Assembly: GCF_007829875.1 (NCBI RefSeq)
Contig: NZ_VIWV01000001.1
Span: forward strand, 1,364,001 to 1,428,000
DNA from: Streptomyces capillispiralis
GTDB taxonomy: Bacteria > Actinomycetota > Actinomycetes > Streptomycetales > Streptomycetaceae
Reading direction: 5' to 3'
Length of the DNA stretch: 64,000 bases
In this document: in pieces, positions 52,801 through 63,161 of the stretch
How positions within the stretch are numbered: the stretch's first letter is position 1
How the letters are laid out: each line of letters begins with the position of its first letter
Translations under genes and position numbers: made by a program
Notes under the pieces: model-generated
What the model was told of the DNA's origin: nothing
The model's database searches: none
What the model saw: the letters and a program-made list of their open reading frames with translations, nothing else

Positions 52801-53073
52801 ATGAGCACCGACACGCGATCCGCCACCGCCCCCGTGACGCCCGGGGAGGAGACGCGGTACGAGGAGGAACAGCCGGACGGAAGAAGCACGCCTGTGCGGT
52901 GCGGGCCGGCGGCCGCGGTCTCCGGTGGCACCGTGGGTGCCGGGACCGCCGCCGCCGACGGCGCGCCCGGTACGGGGAGACGTACGCGGGTGCCGGGACC
53001 GGGCTCCCGCTGTCGGATCAGTGGGGCGTCCGAGACGGTGCGGGACGTCGAGGACGTCCGGCAACCGGTCCGG
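52801..53073 (+). pseudogene. possible truncated gene divergent from litR
   Basis: An ATG at 52801 follows a strong GGAGGAG. The first 25 or so codons (MSTDTRSATAPVTPGEETRY and a few more) have strict G/C third positions typical of a real Streptomyces gene. After that the frame loses coding character and runs antisense through the ABC transporter gene. In related carotenoid clusters the light-induced sigma gene litS is divergent from litR, so this may be the surviving 5' end of litS or another gene. No sigma-factor motif is visible. Confidence 0.35.
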
Positions 53074-54990
<1,917 letters not shown>

Positions 54991-55235
54991 CACACTCCCC
55001 GAATTTCGGAAGACGGAAGTCTCCCGTCCGCGGAGCTTCCCAGTCCAGGCATTTACGGCGGACCGGAGAGAACCGGACACGGCTGTGTTCGTCGTGCGCG
55101 AGAAGCGTATCCGGTGGTGGGGCGGTTATGGGGCGGGACGGCGGTGGTCGGTGGCCGTCGTCCCCGGGTCCCGGACCCTGCCGGCGGGCGTTGGTCCGTT
55201 CGGGTCATGGGCGGCCTCGTGCCCTCGCCGCCGGC

Positions 55236-58200
55236 TCACAGGTCGTCCGGGGTGTCCAGACCGGTCAGGGCGCCCACCGGGTCCGGGTCGGGGGTGCCGC
55301 GGGGCCACCAGTCGTCGCGGCCCGGCTCGGACTCGTAGGCGTACCAGAGGTTGTCGCGGCCGAGGCGGAGCTGGACGTGGCCCCGCGGATGGGTGAGGCG
55401 GTTGCGCCAGGGGCGGAAGGCCGGGTGGTCCGCGGCGAGGAGGAGGGGGCGGGCCCGGTCGAAGCGCCCGGCCGGCGGGTCCCACGGCTCCTCCAGGACG
55501 GCGAGGCCCCTCCGTCCGCCCTGGCGCCAGGCGGCGACCGCGCGCGCCAGCTCGGCGGGGGCACGGCCGGTGGCGGTGGCGAGCGAGGAGTACAGCGCGC
55601 GGGTGGCCGCGGTGAGGCCGGAGCCGGGGCGGGCCGCGGCGAGCCGCACCGCGTCGTGCCACAGGGTGAGCCCGCCGACCGGGTCGCGGCCGGTGGTGAG
55701 CAGCGCGTGCGCGCGGGCGGCGGCGTCGGTGGCCAGCTGGTCCAGTGCGAACGGGTCCGGCCCGCCCGGGGACGCCGGGTAGACGGGCGGCTGTTCGGGA
55801 TGCGGCGGTGCGGGCAGCGGGGCCGGGAGCGGCGGAAGGCCGCCGTCGCGCCGGGCGAGTGCTTCCGCGGCCCGTACGCCGGGCAGGGGCTCCGGTTCCC
55901 TTCCCTGGGCGGCGCGGGCCGCGCGGGCGGCGCTGAGCCGGGACAGCGCGTCGATCACCTCGCGCTCGCCGCGCCCACGCAGCAGGAGCAGCACGAACGG
56001 GTCGGCGTCGAGGAGCCGGGCCGTCTGGTAGCAGAGGGCCGCGGCGTGCTTGCAGGGGTGCCCGGAGTCGGGGCAGCTGCACCTCGGGGCGAGGTCGCCG
56101 GGGCCGGGCAGCAGGGGGACTCCGCAGTCGGCGAGGGACTGGGGCATCTCCTTGTCCAGCAGGGCGGCGATGTGTCCCGGCCGCTCGGCGGCGGCGTCCA
56201 GGAACCGCTCCCATTCGGCGTCCTCGAAGGTCCGCAGCCGTACCTGCACGCGGTACGGCCGCGGGCGGCTGCCCCGCACATAGGCGAGGACGAGCCCGGG
56301 TGTGACGGTGATCGCGTCGACGTGGCCCTGCTCCGCGTACCCGCGCCCGCGCGCCAGGCGGGCCGCGTCCAGCGCGCCGTCCTCCAGCGCGGTGATCCAC
56401 GCCCTGCCCCACCACGTCTCGGCGCGGCCCTCGTCGGCCGAGGGGCGGGGTGGGAACGCCGGGAAGGTGCGGCGCAGGTCGCCGTCCCGCGCGGGGGCGG
56501 CCATCGAACGCGGCGTGGCGCGGGGGGTGTCGGGCACGCCGGACGTGCTGGAGACACCGGGGATGCGGGGCGCCGCCGGCGGCACCGGGGCGGGGGTGGC
56601 GGATGCGGTGTGCGGCACGGGGGCGGGAGTGGCGGGGGTGGTGTCCGGTACCGGGGCGGGAGTGGTGTTCCGCGCGGGATCCGGTGGGGCCGGGGTGTGG
56701 GGAGCGGAGGGCGTCGCGGCGGCTGAGGTCTCCTGATGCGCGCGGGTGTCGGGACCGGGCTCGCCCTGGGGGGCGTCCTCCGGGGCGGGCAGCTGGAAGG
56801 CGTCGGCGAGCGCCGCGCGTAGCTCCCGCGCACGCTCGTCGGCGGCACGGTCGCCGCGCGTGGTGCGGGGCACCCGGGGGGCGGGCGACGGTGCGCGCCG
56901 GTGCGGGGCGGGGGCGAGACCGGGCCGGTCGTCGGCCTCCTCGCGGGCGCGCCGCGCCTCCTGACGGGCGGACCGCAGGGCCTCCCGCGCGATGTCCCCG
57001 GGACGCCGGGCGGCCGGGCGCGCCGCGTCACCGGGCCCGGTGACAGGACCGGGAACCGAGGACACGGAGCCGGGACCCGAGGACACAGGACCAGGAGCCG
57101 AGGACACGGGTCCGGGACCCGAGGGCGCGGGACCGGGACCCGAGGGCGCGGGACCGGGACCCGAGGGCGCGGGACCGGGACCCGAGGGCGCGGGACCGGG
57201 ACCCGAGGGCGCGGGACCGGGACCCGAGGGCGCGGGACCGGGACCCGAGGGCGCGGGACCGGGACCCGAGGGCGCGGGACCGGGACCCGAGGGCGCGGGA
57301 CCGGGACCCGAGGACACGGGTCCGGGACCCGAGGGCGCGGGACCGGGACCCGAGGGCGCGGGACCGGGACCCGAGGGCGCGGGACCGGGACCCGAGGGCG
57401 CGGGACCGGGACCCGAGGGCGCGGGACCAAGACCCGAGGGCGCGGGACCAAGACCCGAGGGCGCGGGGCCAAGACCCGAGGGCGCGGGGCCAAGACCCGA
57501 GGACACCGGACCGGGCGTCGCCGCGGCGGCCCGGCCGCTGCGCGGCGCCGTGCCCCGGTTCGTCCCTGGGGCGGGCGGCACCGCGTCCCGTGCTCGGGCC
57601 GCGTCCGCGCCCTCCCTCGCGCCCTCGCCCTGGACCTCGACCGTCGTGGCGTCGGGTACCGGCTCGTCGGGCGCCACGGCACGTCCCGCCGCCGTGTCGG
57701 CGTCCGCCGTCTCGGGGGCGTCCGCCGGCTCGGCGGTCGCCCCGGACTCGACGCCGCCGTCCGCCCCATCGTCCGCTGGTGTCCCGGAGGACGTCGCGGT
57801 GCCGGACGCCCGACCACCGACCGTCGGCCCGTCGGACGGCAGCGCGCCGGACTCGGCGCCTCCGCGCGCTTCCTCGTCCGGAGCATGCTCGTCGGCCCCC
57901 GCCCCGCCGGAGGCCACGCCACCGGCCGGCACCTCGGCGGCCGCGGCGTCACCCCCCGCGTTCCCGTCCTCACCGCTTACGCCCTCACCGGACCTCGACC
58001 CGGCGGACCTCACCCCTCCGGACCTCCCCTCCCCGGGCGTGACGCCCTCGCCGGGCTGCGTGCCGTCGAGGGGCGCCTCGGTCCGCGCCGGCGCGTCTTC
58101 GGGGGCGATCCGGTCCGTGGGGGCCACGGTGTCTCCGCTGCCGGAGGCAGGGGCGCCGCTGCCGCGCCGGGCCCGTACCGCGCGGCGCAGGGCCTCGCGG

Positions 58201-58376
58201 GCCATGTCGGCCGGACGGCGCTCCGGCCCGGCGGCGGGCGGCCCGGCGGCGGGCGGCGCGGTGCCGGGCGGCGTCGTGGGCCGGACGGGACCGGCGGGGG
58301 GCGCCGGCTCGCGGGTCGCCCGTGCGCGTGCCGCGCGCAGGGCCTCGCGGGCCTCGTCGGACGGGCGGGGAGTCAT
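55236..58376 (-). CDS. SWIM zinc-finger protein with long repetitive region
   Basis: The 1046-residue protein begins with two copies of a DEAREALR/MAREALRRA helix motif; a third IAREALRSARQEARR occurs near residue 480. Residues about 110-290 are Ala/Gly/Glu-rich. About 22 heptads of the type APSGPGP cover roughly 310-465. A second Pro/Ala/Thr-rich stretch follows. The conserved C-terminal part starts near 660 (FPPRPSADEGRAETWWGRAWI) and has the SWIM finger CSCPDSGHPCKH near 770. SWIM domains bind DNA or protein. Its ATG overlaps the SNF2 helicase stop (ATGA), so the two act together, probably in DNA repair or chromosome maintenance. Confidence 0.88.
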   Translation of the reverse strand: MTPRPSDEAREALRAARARATREPAPPAGPVRPTTPPGTAPPAAGPPAAGPERRPADMAREALRRAVRARRGSGAPASGSGDTVAPTDRIAPEDAPARTEAPLDGTQPGEGVTPGEGRSGGVRSAGSRSGEGVSGEDGNAGGDAAAAEVPAGGVASGGAGADEHAPDEEARGGAESGALPSDGPTVGGRASGTATSSGTPADDGADGGVESGATAEPADAPETADADTAAGRAVAPDEPVPDATTVEVQGEGAREGADAARARDAVPPAPGTNRGTAPRSGRAAAATPGPVSSGLGPAPSGLGPAPSGLGPAPSGLGPAPSGPGPAPSGPGPAPSGPGPAPSGPGPAPSGPGPVSSGPGPAPSGPGPAPSGPGPAPSGPGPAPSGPGPAPSGPGPAPSGPGPAPSGPGPAPSGPGPAPSGPGPVSSAPGPVSSGPGSVSSVPGPVTGPGDAARPAARRPGDIAREALRSARQEARRAREEADDRPGLAPAPHRRAPSPAPRVPRTTRGDRAADERARELRAALADAFQLPAPEDAPQGEPGPDTRAHQETSAAATPSAPHTPAPPDPARNTTPAPVPDTTPATPAPVPHTASATPAPVPPAAPRIPGVSSTSGVPDTPRATPRSMAAPARDGDLRRTFPAFPPRPSADEGRAETWWGRAWITALEDGALDAARLARGRGYAEQGHVDAITVTPGLVLAYVRGSRPRPYRVQVRLRTFEDAEWERFLDAAAERPGHIAALLDKEMPQSLADCGVPLLPGPGDLAPRCSCPDSGHPCKHAAALCYQTARLLDADPFVLLLLRGRGEREVIDALSRLSAARAARAAQGREPEPLPGVRAAEALARRDGGLPPLPAPLPAPPHPEQPPVYPASPGGPDPFALDQLATDAAARAHALLTTGRDPVGGLTLWHDAVRLAAARPGSGLTAATRALYSSLATATGRAPAELARAVAAWRQGGRRGLAVLEEPWDPPAGRFDRARPLLLAADHPAFRPWRNRLTHPRGHVQLRLGRDNLWYAYESEPGRDDWWPRGTPDPDPVGALTGLDTPDDL
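57047..57510. repeat. 21-bp minisatellite in the SWIM gene
   Basis: About 22 tandem copies of a 21-bp unit (GCGGGACCGGGACCCGAGGG plus C on the plus strand) encode APSGPGP heptads on the minus strand. Variants are ordered: copies at 57410-57500 read AAGACCC (Leu), and GAGGACAC variants (Val-Ser) occur at the edges and once inside, at about 57310. This is a hypervariable, slippage-prone array. Confidence 0.9.
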
Positions 58377-61270
58377 GCCGGCCTCCGCAGCGACACCAGG
58401 TCGGCGAGGTCACGGTCCGACAGTTCCGTCAGGGCCGACTCGCCGGAGCCGAGGATCGCGTCGGCGAGGGCGCGCTTGGACTCCAGCATCTCGGCGATGC
58501 GGTCCTCGACCGTGCCCTCCGTGACGAGGCGGTGGACCTGGACCGGCTGGGTCTGGCCGATGCGGTAGGCGCGGTCGGTGGCCTGTTCCTCGACCGCCGG
58601 GTTCCACCACCGGTCGAAGTGGACGACGTGGCCCGCGCGGGTCAGGTTCAGTCCGGTGCCGGCGGCCTTGAGGGACAGCACGAGCACCGGGGTCGCCCCG
58701 CTCTGGAAGCGGTCCACCATGCGCTCCCGCTCCGGCACCGGCGTACCGCCGTGGAGGAGGTCGACCGGGACCGCCCGCTCGGCGAGGTGCGCGGTGATCA
58801 GACGGGCCATGCCGACGTACTGGGTGAACACGAGCGCCGAGCCGTCCTCGGCGAGCAGGGTGTCCAACAGCTCGTCCAGCAGGGCGAGTTTGCCGGAACG
58901 GGCGGCGAGCCGGTCACCGCCGGCCCGCGCGTGCTCCTCCTTCAGATACAGGGCCGGGTGGTCGCAGATCTGCTTCAGCGAGGTCAGCAGTTTCAGCACC
59001 AGGCCGCGGCGGCCCATGCCCTGCGCGGTCTCGATGGCGGCCATCGACTCGCGCACCACCGCCTCGTACAGCGCGGACTGCTCGCGGGTGAGCGGTACGG
59101 GGTGGTCCGTCTCGGTCTTGGGCGGCAGCTCGGGCACGATGCCGGGATCGGACTTCTTGCGCCGCAGCAGGAAGGGGCGCACCAACCGGGCGAGCCGCCG
59201 GGCCGCCTCCTCGTCCTCCCCGGTCTCCACCGCGCGGGCGTGCCGGGCGCGGAAGGACTTCAGCGGGCCGAGGAGTCCCGGGGTCGTCCAGTCGAGGAGG
59301 GCCCACAGCTCGGAGAGGTTGTTCTCCACGGGGGTGCCGGTCAGCGCCACGCGCGCGGGCGACGGGATGGTGCGCAGGGCCTTGGCCGTCGCGGAGTGGG
59401 GGTTCTTGACGTGCTGGGCCTCGTCGGCGACGACCATGCCCCAGGCGTGCCCGGCCAGGGCGGGCGCGGCCGAGCGCATGGTGCCGTAGGTGGTGAGGAC
59501 GAAGCCGCCGGTCGGGCCGTCCAGGGTGCGGTCGGGGCCGTGGAAGCGGCGGACGGGGACGCCGGGAGCGAAGCGGGTGATCTCCCGCTGCCAGTTGCCG
59601 AGCAGGGAGGCGGGGCAGACCACCAGGGTCGGTTCGGTGCGGGCCCGCTTGAGGTGCAGCGCGATGAGGGTGATCGTCTTGCCGAGGCCCATGTCGTCGG
59701 CGAGGCAGCCGCCGAGGCCGAGGGAGGTCATCAGGTCGAGCCAGGCGAGGCCCCGGAGCTGGTAGTCGCGCAGGGTGGCGTCGAGACCGGGCGGCGGTTC
59801 GGCGGGCCGGACGCCGGCGGTCAGACGGGCGTGCAGCGCGGCGAGGGATCCGGCGGGGACCGCCTCGACCGTCTCGCCGTCGATCTCCGTGCTGCCGGTG
59901 AGGGCGACGGACAGCGCGTCGACCGGGTCCAGCAGCCCCAGGTCCCGTTTGCGGGCCTTGCGGACGAGGGCCGGGTCGACCAGCACCCACTGGTCGCGCA
60001 GCCGGACGACCGGGCGGTGGGCCTCGGCCAGGGCGTCCATCTCGGCCTCGGTGAGCGGGTCGCCGCCGAGGGCGAGCTGCCAGCCGAAGCGCAGCAGGTC
60101 CTCGCTCTCGAAGAAGCCGGTGCCGTCGGTGGCGGAGCCGGGGGCGGGGCGGACCACCGCGGTGGCGGTCAGGTCCTGCGCGAGGTCGCGCGGCCAGTGC
60201 ACGGCGACCCCGGCCGCGGCGAGCCGGGTGGCCGCCACGCCCAGCAGGTCGTTCAGCTCGTCCTCGGACAGGGCCAGCACGTCGGGCACGTCCTGGTCGG
60301 AGAGTCGGTCCAGCGGGGGCCAGACGCGGGCCGCGCGGCGGACGGCGAGGGCGGCGTCCACCCGCGCGCGGGGGCCGAAGGCGCCGTCCGCCTCACCCGA
60401 CCACAGGGCCGCCGCGTCGGCCACCAGGGTCGGGTCGGCGAGGCTGTGCACCTGCACGATCGCGGCACCGGCGCCGCGGGTGCCGCTCCCGTCCCCGCCG
60501 GCTCCGTCCCCGGCGTCGAAGAGGTCGTACGCGGAGAGGTCCAGGCGGAGCGAGATCCGCACCCCGGCGTCCATGCCGGCGGCGACCTCGGCGGCCCAGT
60601 CGTGGGCGTGGGGCAGCCGCTGGGGCTTCCGCGCGGCGAACGGCAGTCCCGAGGCGTAGGGCGCGGCCGGGGTGCGGGGCAGGGTGTCGGCGACGGCGTC
60701 CAGGAAGGCGCGGACCAGTGCTTCCGGCCGGGGCAGCCGGAGGGCTCCGGGGCCGGGCAGCGGGACGGCGTGGCCCTCGGGGGGCAGGGCGGCGGCCACC
60801 GCGCGCAGATGGGCCACGTCGTCCGGGTCGAGGGGTCCCGCGCGCCAGGCGTCGTGGCCGGTGGCGGTCAGGCCGGGCAGCAGCCGGCCGCGGGCCGTGA
60901 GCCGCAGGGCGTGCAGGGCGGCGGCGCCCCAGCAGGCGGTGGCGGGGTGGGCCGCGGGGTCGTGGCGGGCGCGGACGAGCAGCGGCAGGGCCTCGTCGAC
61001 GGGGAGGGACAGGGCGGGGACGGTCCGGCGGCGCACCCCGGCGCCGTGCGGACGGACGACGGTGAGGTCGGCGGGCCGCGCGGGGCCGTCGGTGGAGTCC
61101 GGGATGCCTTCCCCGGCGGGGGCGGCCTCGGGGTCGTAGAAGGCGAACCGTCCCTCGCGCGGGAGGGGTGCGGGCAGGAAGACGGCGGCGAGCCGGACGG
61201 GGACGTCCGCCCCGTCCGCGCCGCCGGGGCCGGTCGTGTCCCGCCCGGCCGTCACGGTCCGCTCACTCAT
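58373..61270 (-). CDS. SNF2-family DEAD/DEAH helicase
   Basis: The 965-residue ATPase has an N-terminal actinobacterial extension (about 1-440) and a complete Swi2/Snf2 motor: QLRGLAWLDLM, Walker A DDMGLGKT (about residue 525), VVADEAQHVKN (DEAQ box), ALTGTPVENN, then the second RecA domain with VFTQYVGMARLI and the VHFDRWWNPAVEEQATDRAYRIGQ motif in its last part. It probably remodels protein-DNA complexes. ATG at 61270 has a perfect GGAGGTGA 8 nt upstream; the GTG at 61282 lies within that sequence and is rejected. It is cotranscribed with the SWIM gene, a recurrent pairing. Confidence 0.92.
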   Translation of the reverse strand: MSERTVTAGRDTTGPGGADGADVPVRLAAVFLPAPLPREGRFAFYDPEAAPAGEGIPDSTDGPARPADLTVVRPHGAGVRRRTVPALSLPVDEALPLLVRARHDPAAHPATACWGAAALHALRLTARGRLLPGLTATGHDAWRAGPLDPDDVAHLRAVAAALPPEGHAVPLPGPGALRLPRPEALVRAFLDAVADTLPRTPAAPYASGLPFAARKPQRLPHAHDWAAEVAAGMDAGVRISLRLDLSAYDLFDAGDGAGGDGSGTRGAGAAIVQVHSLADPTLVADAAALWSGEADGAFGPRARVDAALAVRRAARVWPPLDRLSDQDVPDVLALSEDELNDLLGVAATRLAAAGVAVHWPRDLAQDLTATAVVRPAPGSATDGTGFFESEDLLRFGWQLALGGDPLTEAEMDALAEAHRPVVRLRDQWVLVDPALVRKARKRDLGLLDPVDALSVALTGSTEIDGETVEAVPAGSLAALHARLTAGVRPAEPPPGLDATLRDYQLRGLAWLDLMTSLGLGGCLADDMGLGKTITLIALHLKRARTEPTLVVCPASLLGNWQREITRFAPGVPVRRFHGPDRTLDGPTGGFVLTTYGTMRSAAPALAGHAWGMVVADEAQHVKNPHSATAKALRTIPSPARVALTGTPVENNLSELWALLDWTTPGLLGPLKSFRARHARAVETGEDEEAARRLARLVRPFLLRRKKSDPGIVPELPPKTETDHPVPLTREQSALYEAVVRESMAAIETAQGMGRRGLVLKLLTSLKQICDHPALYLKEEHARAGGDRLAARSGKLALLDELLDTLLAEDGSALVFTQYVGMARLITAHLAERAVPVDLLHGGTPVPERERMVDRFQSGATPVLVLSLKAAGTGLNLTRAGHVVHFDRWWNPAVEEQATDRAYRIGQTQPVQVHRLVTEGTVEDRIAEMLESKRALADAILGSGESALTELSDRDLADLVSLRRPA

Positions 61271-61373
61271 GCGTCCGGTCACCTCCCGCCCGCGTGTCGC
61301 ATCAGCCGTCTTCGACTCTACGGGCGGGGTCTGACAATCGGCCCCGGCGGCCGGTCCGGTGCCGCGCCCGGGA

Positions 61374-61952
61374 TCAGGGCACGGTGCGGGAGACGAGGTA
61401 GACCCTCGGGTAGCCCGGCTTGTCGTGGTTGACGACGACGTCGTGCGTGGGCGCCGGGTTCTCCTGTTCGTGGACGAGGCCCGACCAGGTGCCGGGGCCG
61501 TCGAAGGTCCAGCCGGTGACGTCCCGGTCGCGCTCGCCGATGGTGATGTCGTCCCGCTTCAGATCGCTCTGCTGCACGCCCAAGCTGGTGAGGAAGGCGC
61601 GCAGGCCCGCGTCGGTGGTCTCGAACTCGACGTACAGGCGGCTGGTCTTCCAGTTGTTGGTCTCGTAGGTGGCCACCCACCACGCGGGGTGCGGGACGGG
61701 CACCTGGTAGAGCCGGCGCTGGAGCTTCGACGGCCAGCCGTAGGTCAGGCCGGTCGCGGAGTACTTCGCCTCCTTGTCCTTGCCGCTGGCCCTGCTCTGG
61801 TTGGCGGAGATCACCAGGTAGCCGGCCGGGATGCCGATGAGCAGCACGATGGTCAGCAGGGTGAGCGCCCTGCGCCGGATCCTGTGCAGTCGGTCCTCGG
61901 GCGGGCGGGGCTCGCCCGGGGATCCCACCTGCTGGGGGAACGGGCCGGTCAC
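61374..61952 (-). CDS. single-pass membrane protein of unknown function
   Basis: The 192-residue protein has a cytoplasmic N terminus, one membrane helix (ALTLLTIVLLIGIPAGYLVISA) and an extracytoplasmic domain of about 140 residues. The domain contains TYGWPSKLQRRLYQVPVPHPAWWVATYETNN and HDVVVNHDKPGYPRVYLVSRTVP. No family was recognised. The GTG at 61952 overlaps the ROK kinase stop by 4 bp, so it is translated from the same mRNA; a link to sugar metabolism is only contextual. Confidence 0.72.
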   Translation of the reverse strand: MTGPFPQQVGSPGEPRPPEDRLHRIRRRALTLLTIVLLIGIPAGYLVISANQSRASGKDKEAKYSATGLTYGWPSKLQRRLYQVPVPHPAWWVATYETNNWKTSRLYVEFETTDAGLRAFLTSLGVQQSDLKRDDITIGERDRDVTGWTFDGPGTWSGLVHEQENPAPTHDVVVNHDKPGYPRVYLVSRTVP

Positions 61953-63097
61953 AGCGTCTCCTGGGTGGTGCGGCGGGCCTCCGCGTACCGCTCGTAGCGC
62001 TCGTACCGCTCGACCCGGCGGCGCTTGGCGCGGCGGAAGCGGCGGGCGACCAGGCGGGCGAGGTCGGCGGCGCCGACCATGCCGGCCTCGGGGCCGAGCT
62101 GGGCGCGGACGATGTGGGCCTCGGGGCGGTAGCCGCGGCCGGTGAGCTGGCGCTTGAAGGCGTCCCGCGCGGGGCCGATCAGCAGGTCGTCGGCGGCGGA
62201 GACGCCGCCGCCGATGACGAAGCAGGAGGGGTCGAGGGCGGCGGCGAGGTTGGCGATGCCGACGCCGAGCCACTGGCCGATGTCCTGGAGCAGTTCGATG
62301 CACATGGCATCGCCCTCACGGGCCAGCTCGGTGATCATCGGACCGGTGATGTCGGCGATGTTGCCCTTGACGTGCTCGATGATCCCGTAGGCGACCGGGG
62401 AGTCGGCCGCGGCCAGCTCGCGTGCCTCGCGGACCAGCGCGTTGCCGGAGCTGTACTGCTCCCAGCAGCCGCGGTTGCCGCAGGGGCAGCGGTGGCCGCC
62501 GGGGACGACCTGCATGTGGCCGAACTCGCCGGCCACCCCGTACTTGCCGCGCTTGACCTGCCCGTCCTCCAGGATCGCGCCGCCGATGCCGGTGCCGAGC
62601 GTGATCATGACGAGGTGGTCCTCGCCGCGCCCGGCGCCGAAGCGCCACTCGGCCCAGGCGGCGGTGTTGGCGTCGTTGTCCACCAGGACGGGGACGGCGA
62701 GGCGGCCGGCGATGCGGTCGCGCAGCGGTTCGTTGCGCCAGGACAGGTGGGGGGCGAACAGCACGCGGTTGCGGTCGGCGTCGACCCAGCCGGCCGCGCC
62801 GATGCCGACGGCGTGCACGTCGTGCCGGTCGGACAGGTCCAGCACCAGTTCCACGATGGTGTCCTCGACGACCTTCGGGCTCTTGGACTTGTCCGGGGTC
62901 TCCGTGCGCAGCCGCTCCAGGATGTTGCCGTCGGCGTCGACGACGCCCGCCATGACCTTGGTGCCGCCGATGTCGATGCCCACCGTCGGGACGCGGGGCG
63001 CCGTCAGGTGGGAGCGGCGCTCCCTGGTGCCGACGGTTCTCAGGACCGGGGCGCGGCGGGAGCCGATGGGGGCGGTGAAGTCGCGGTAGGTGCTCAT
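61949..63097 (-). CDS. ROK family glucokinase
   Basis: This 382-residue sugar kinase has the ATP-binding motif GIDIGGTKVMAG (about residue 40), catalytic Asp in VLVDNDANTAAWAE, and the ROK zinc motif GHRCPCGNRGCWEQYSSGNAL (about 205-225). It phosphorylates glucose or a related hexose. Compared with the main Streptomyces glucokinase GlkA it has about 40 extra N-terminal residues and a basic, tyrosine-rich C terminus (YERYERYERYAEA), so it is a paralogue. It follows a sugar ABC ATPase gene, suggesting phosphorylation of the imported sugar. Confidence 0.9.
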   Translation of the reverse strand: MSTYRDFTAPIGSRRAPVLRTVGTRERRSHLTAPRVPTVGIDIGGTKVMAGVVDADGNILERLRTETPDKSKSPKVVEDTIVELVLDLSDRHDVHAVGIGAAGWVDADRNRVLFAPHLSWRNEPLRDRIAGRLAVPVLVDNDANTAAWAEWRFGAGRGEDHLVMITLGTGIGGAILEDGQVKRGKYGVAGEFGHMQVVPGGHRCPCGNRGCWEQYSSGNALVREARELAAADSPVAYGIIEHVKGNIADITGPMITELAREGDAMCIELLQDIGQWLGVGIANLAAALDPSCFVIGGGVSAADDLLIGPARDAFKRQLTGRGYRPEAHIVRAQLGPEAGMVGAADLARLVARRFRRAKRRRVERYERYERYAEARRTTQETL

Positions 63098-63161
63098 CGT
63101 GTGCGATTGTGCCGCACCGGTGCGGTGATTGTGGTGCGGGGCAGGTGGGGGGTGGTGCGGA

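Noticed and set aside
57047..57510. Short regular repeats as a CRISPR array
   Set aside because: Units are contiguous 21-bp copies with no spacers and maintain a reading frame; no cas genes are nearby.
56901..58568. Plus-strand open frames through the 21-bp repeats (GTRGRGTGTRGRG-like and PGPEGAG-like)
   Set aside because: Repeat translation on the wrong strand; the minus-strand frame continues into the conserved SWIM domain and is coupled to the helicase gene.
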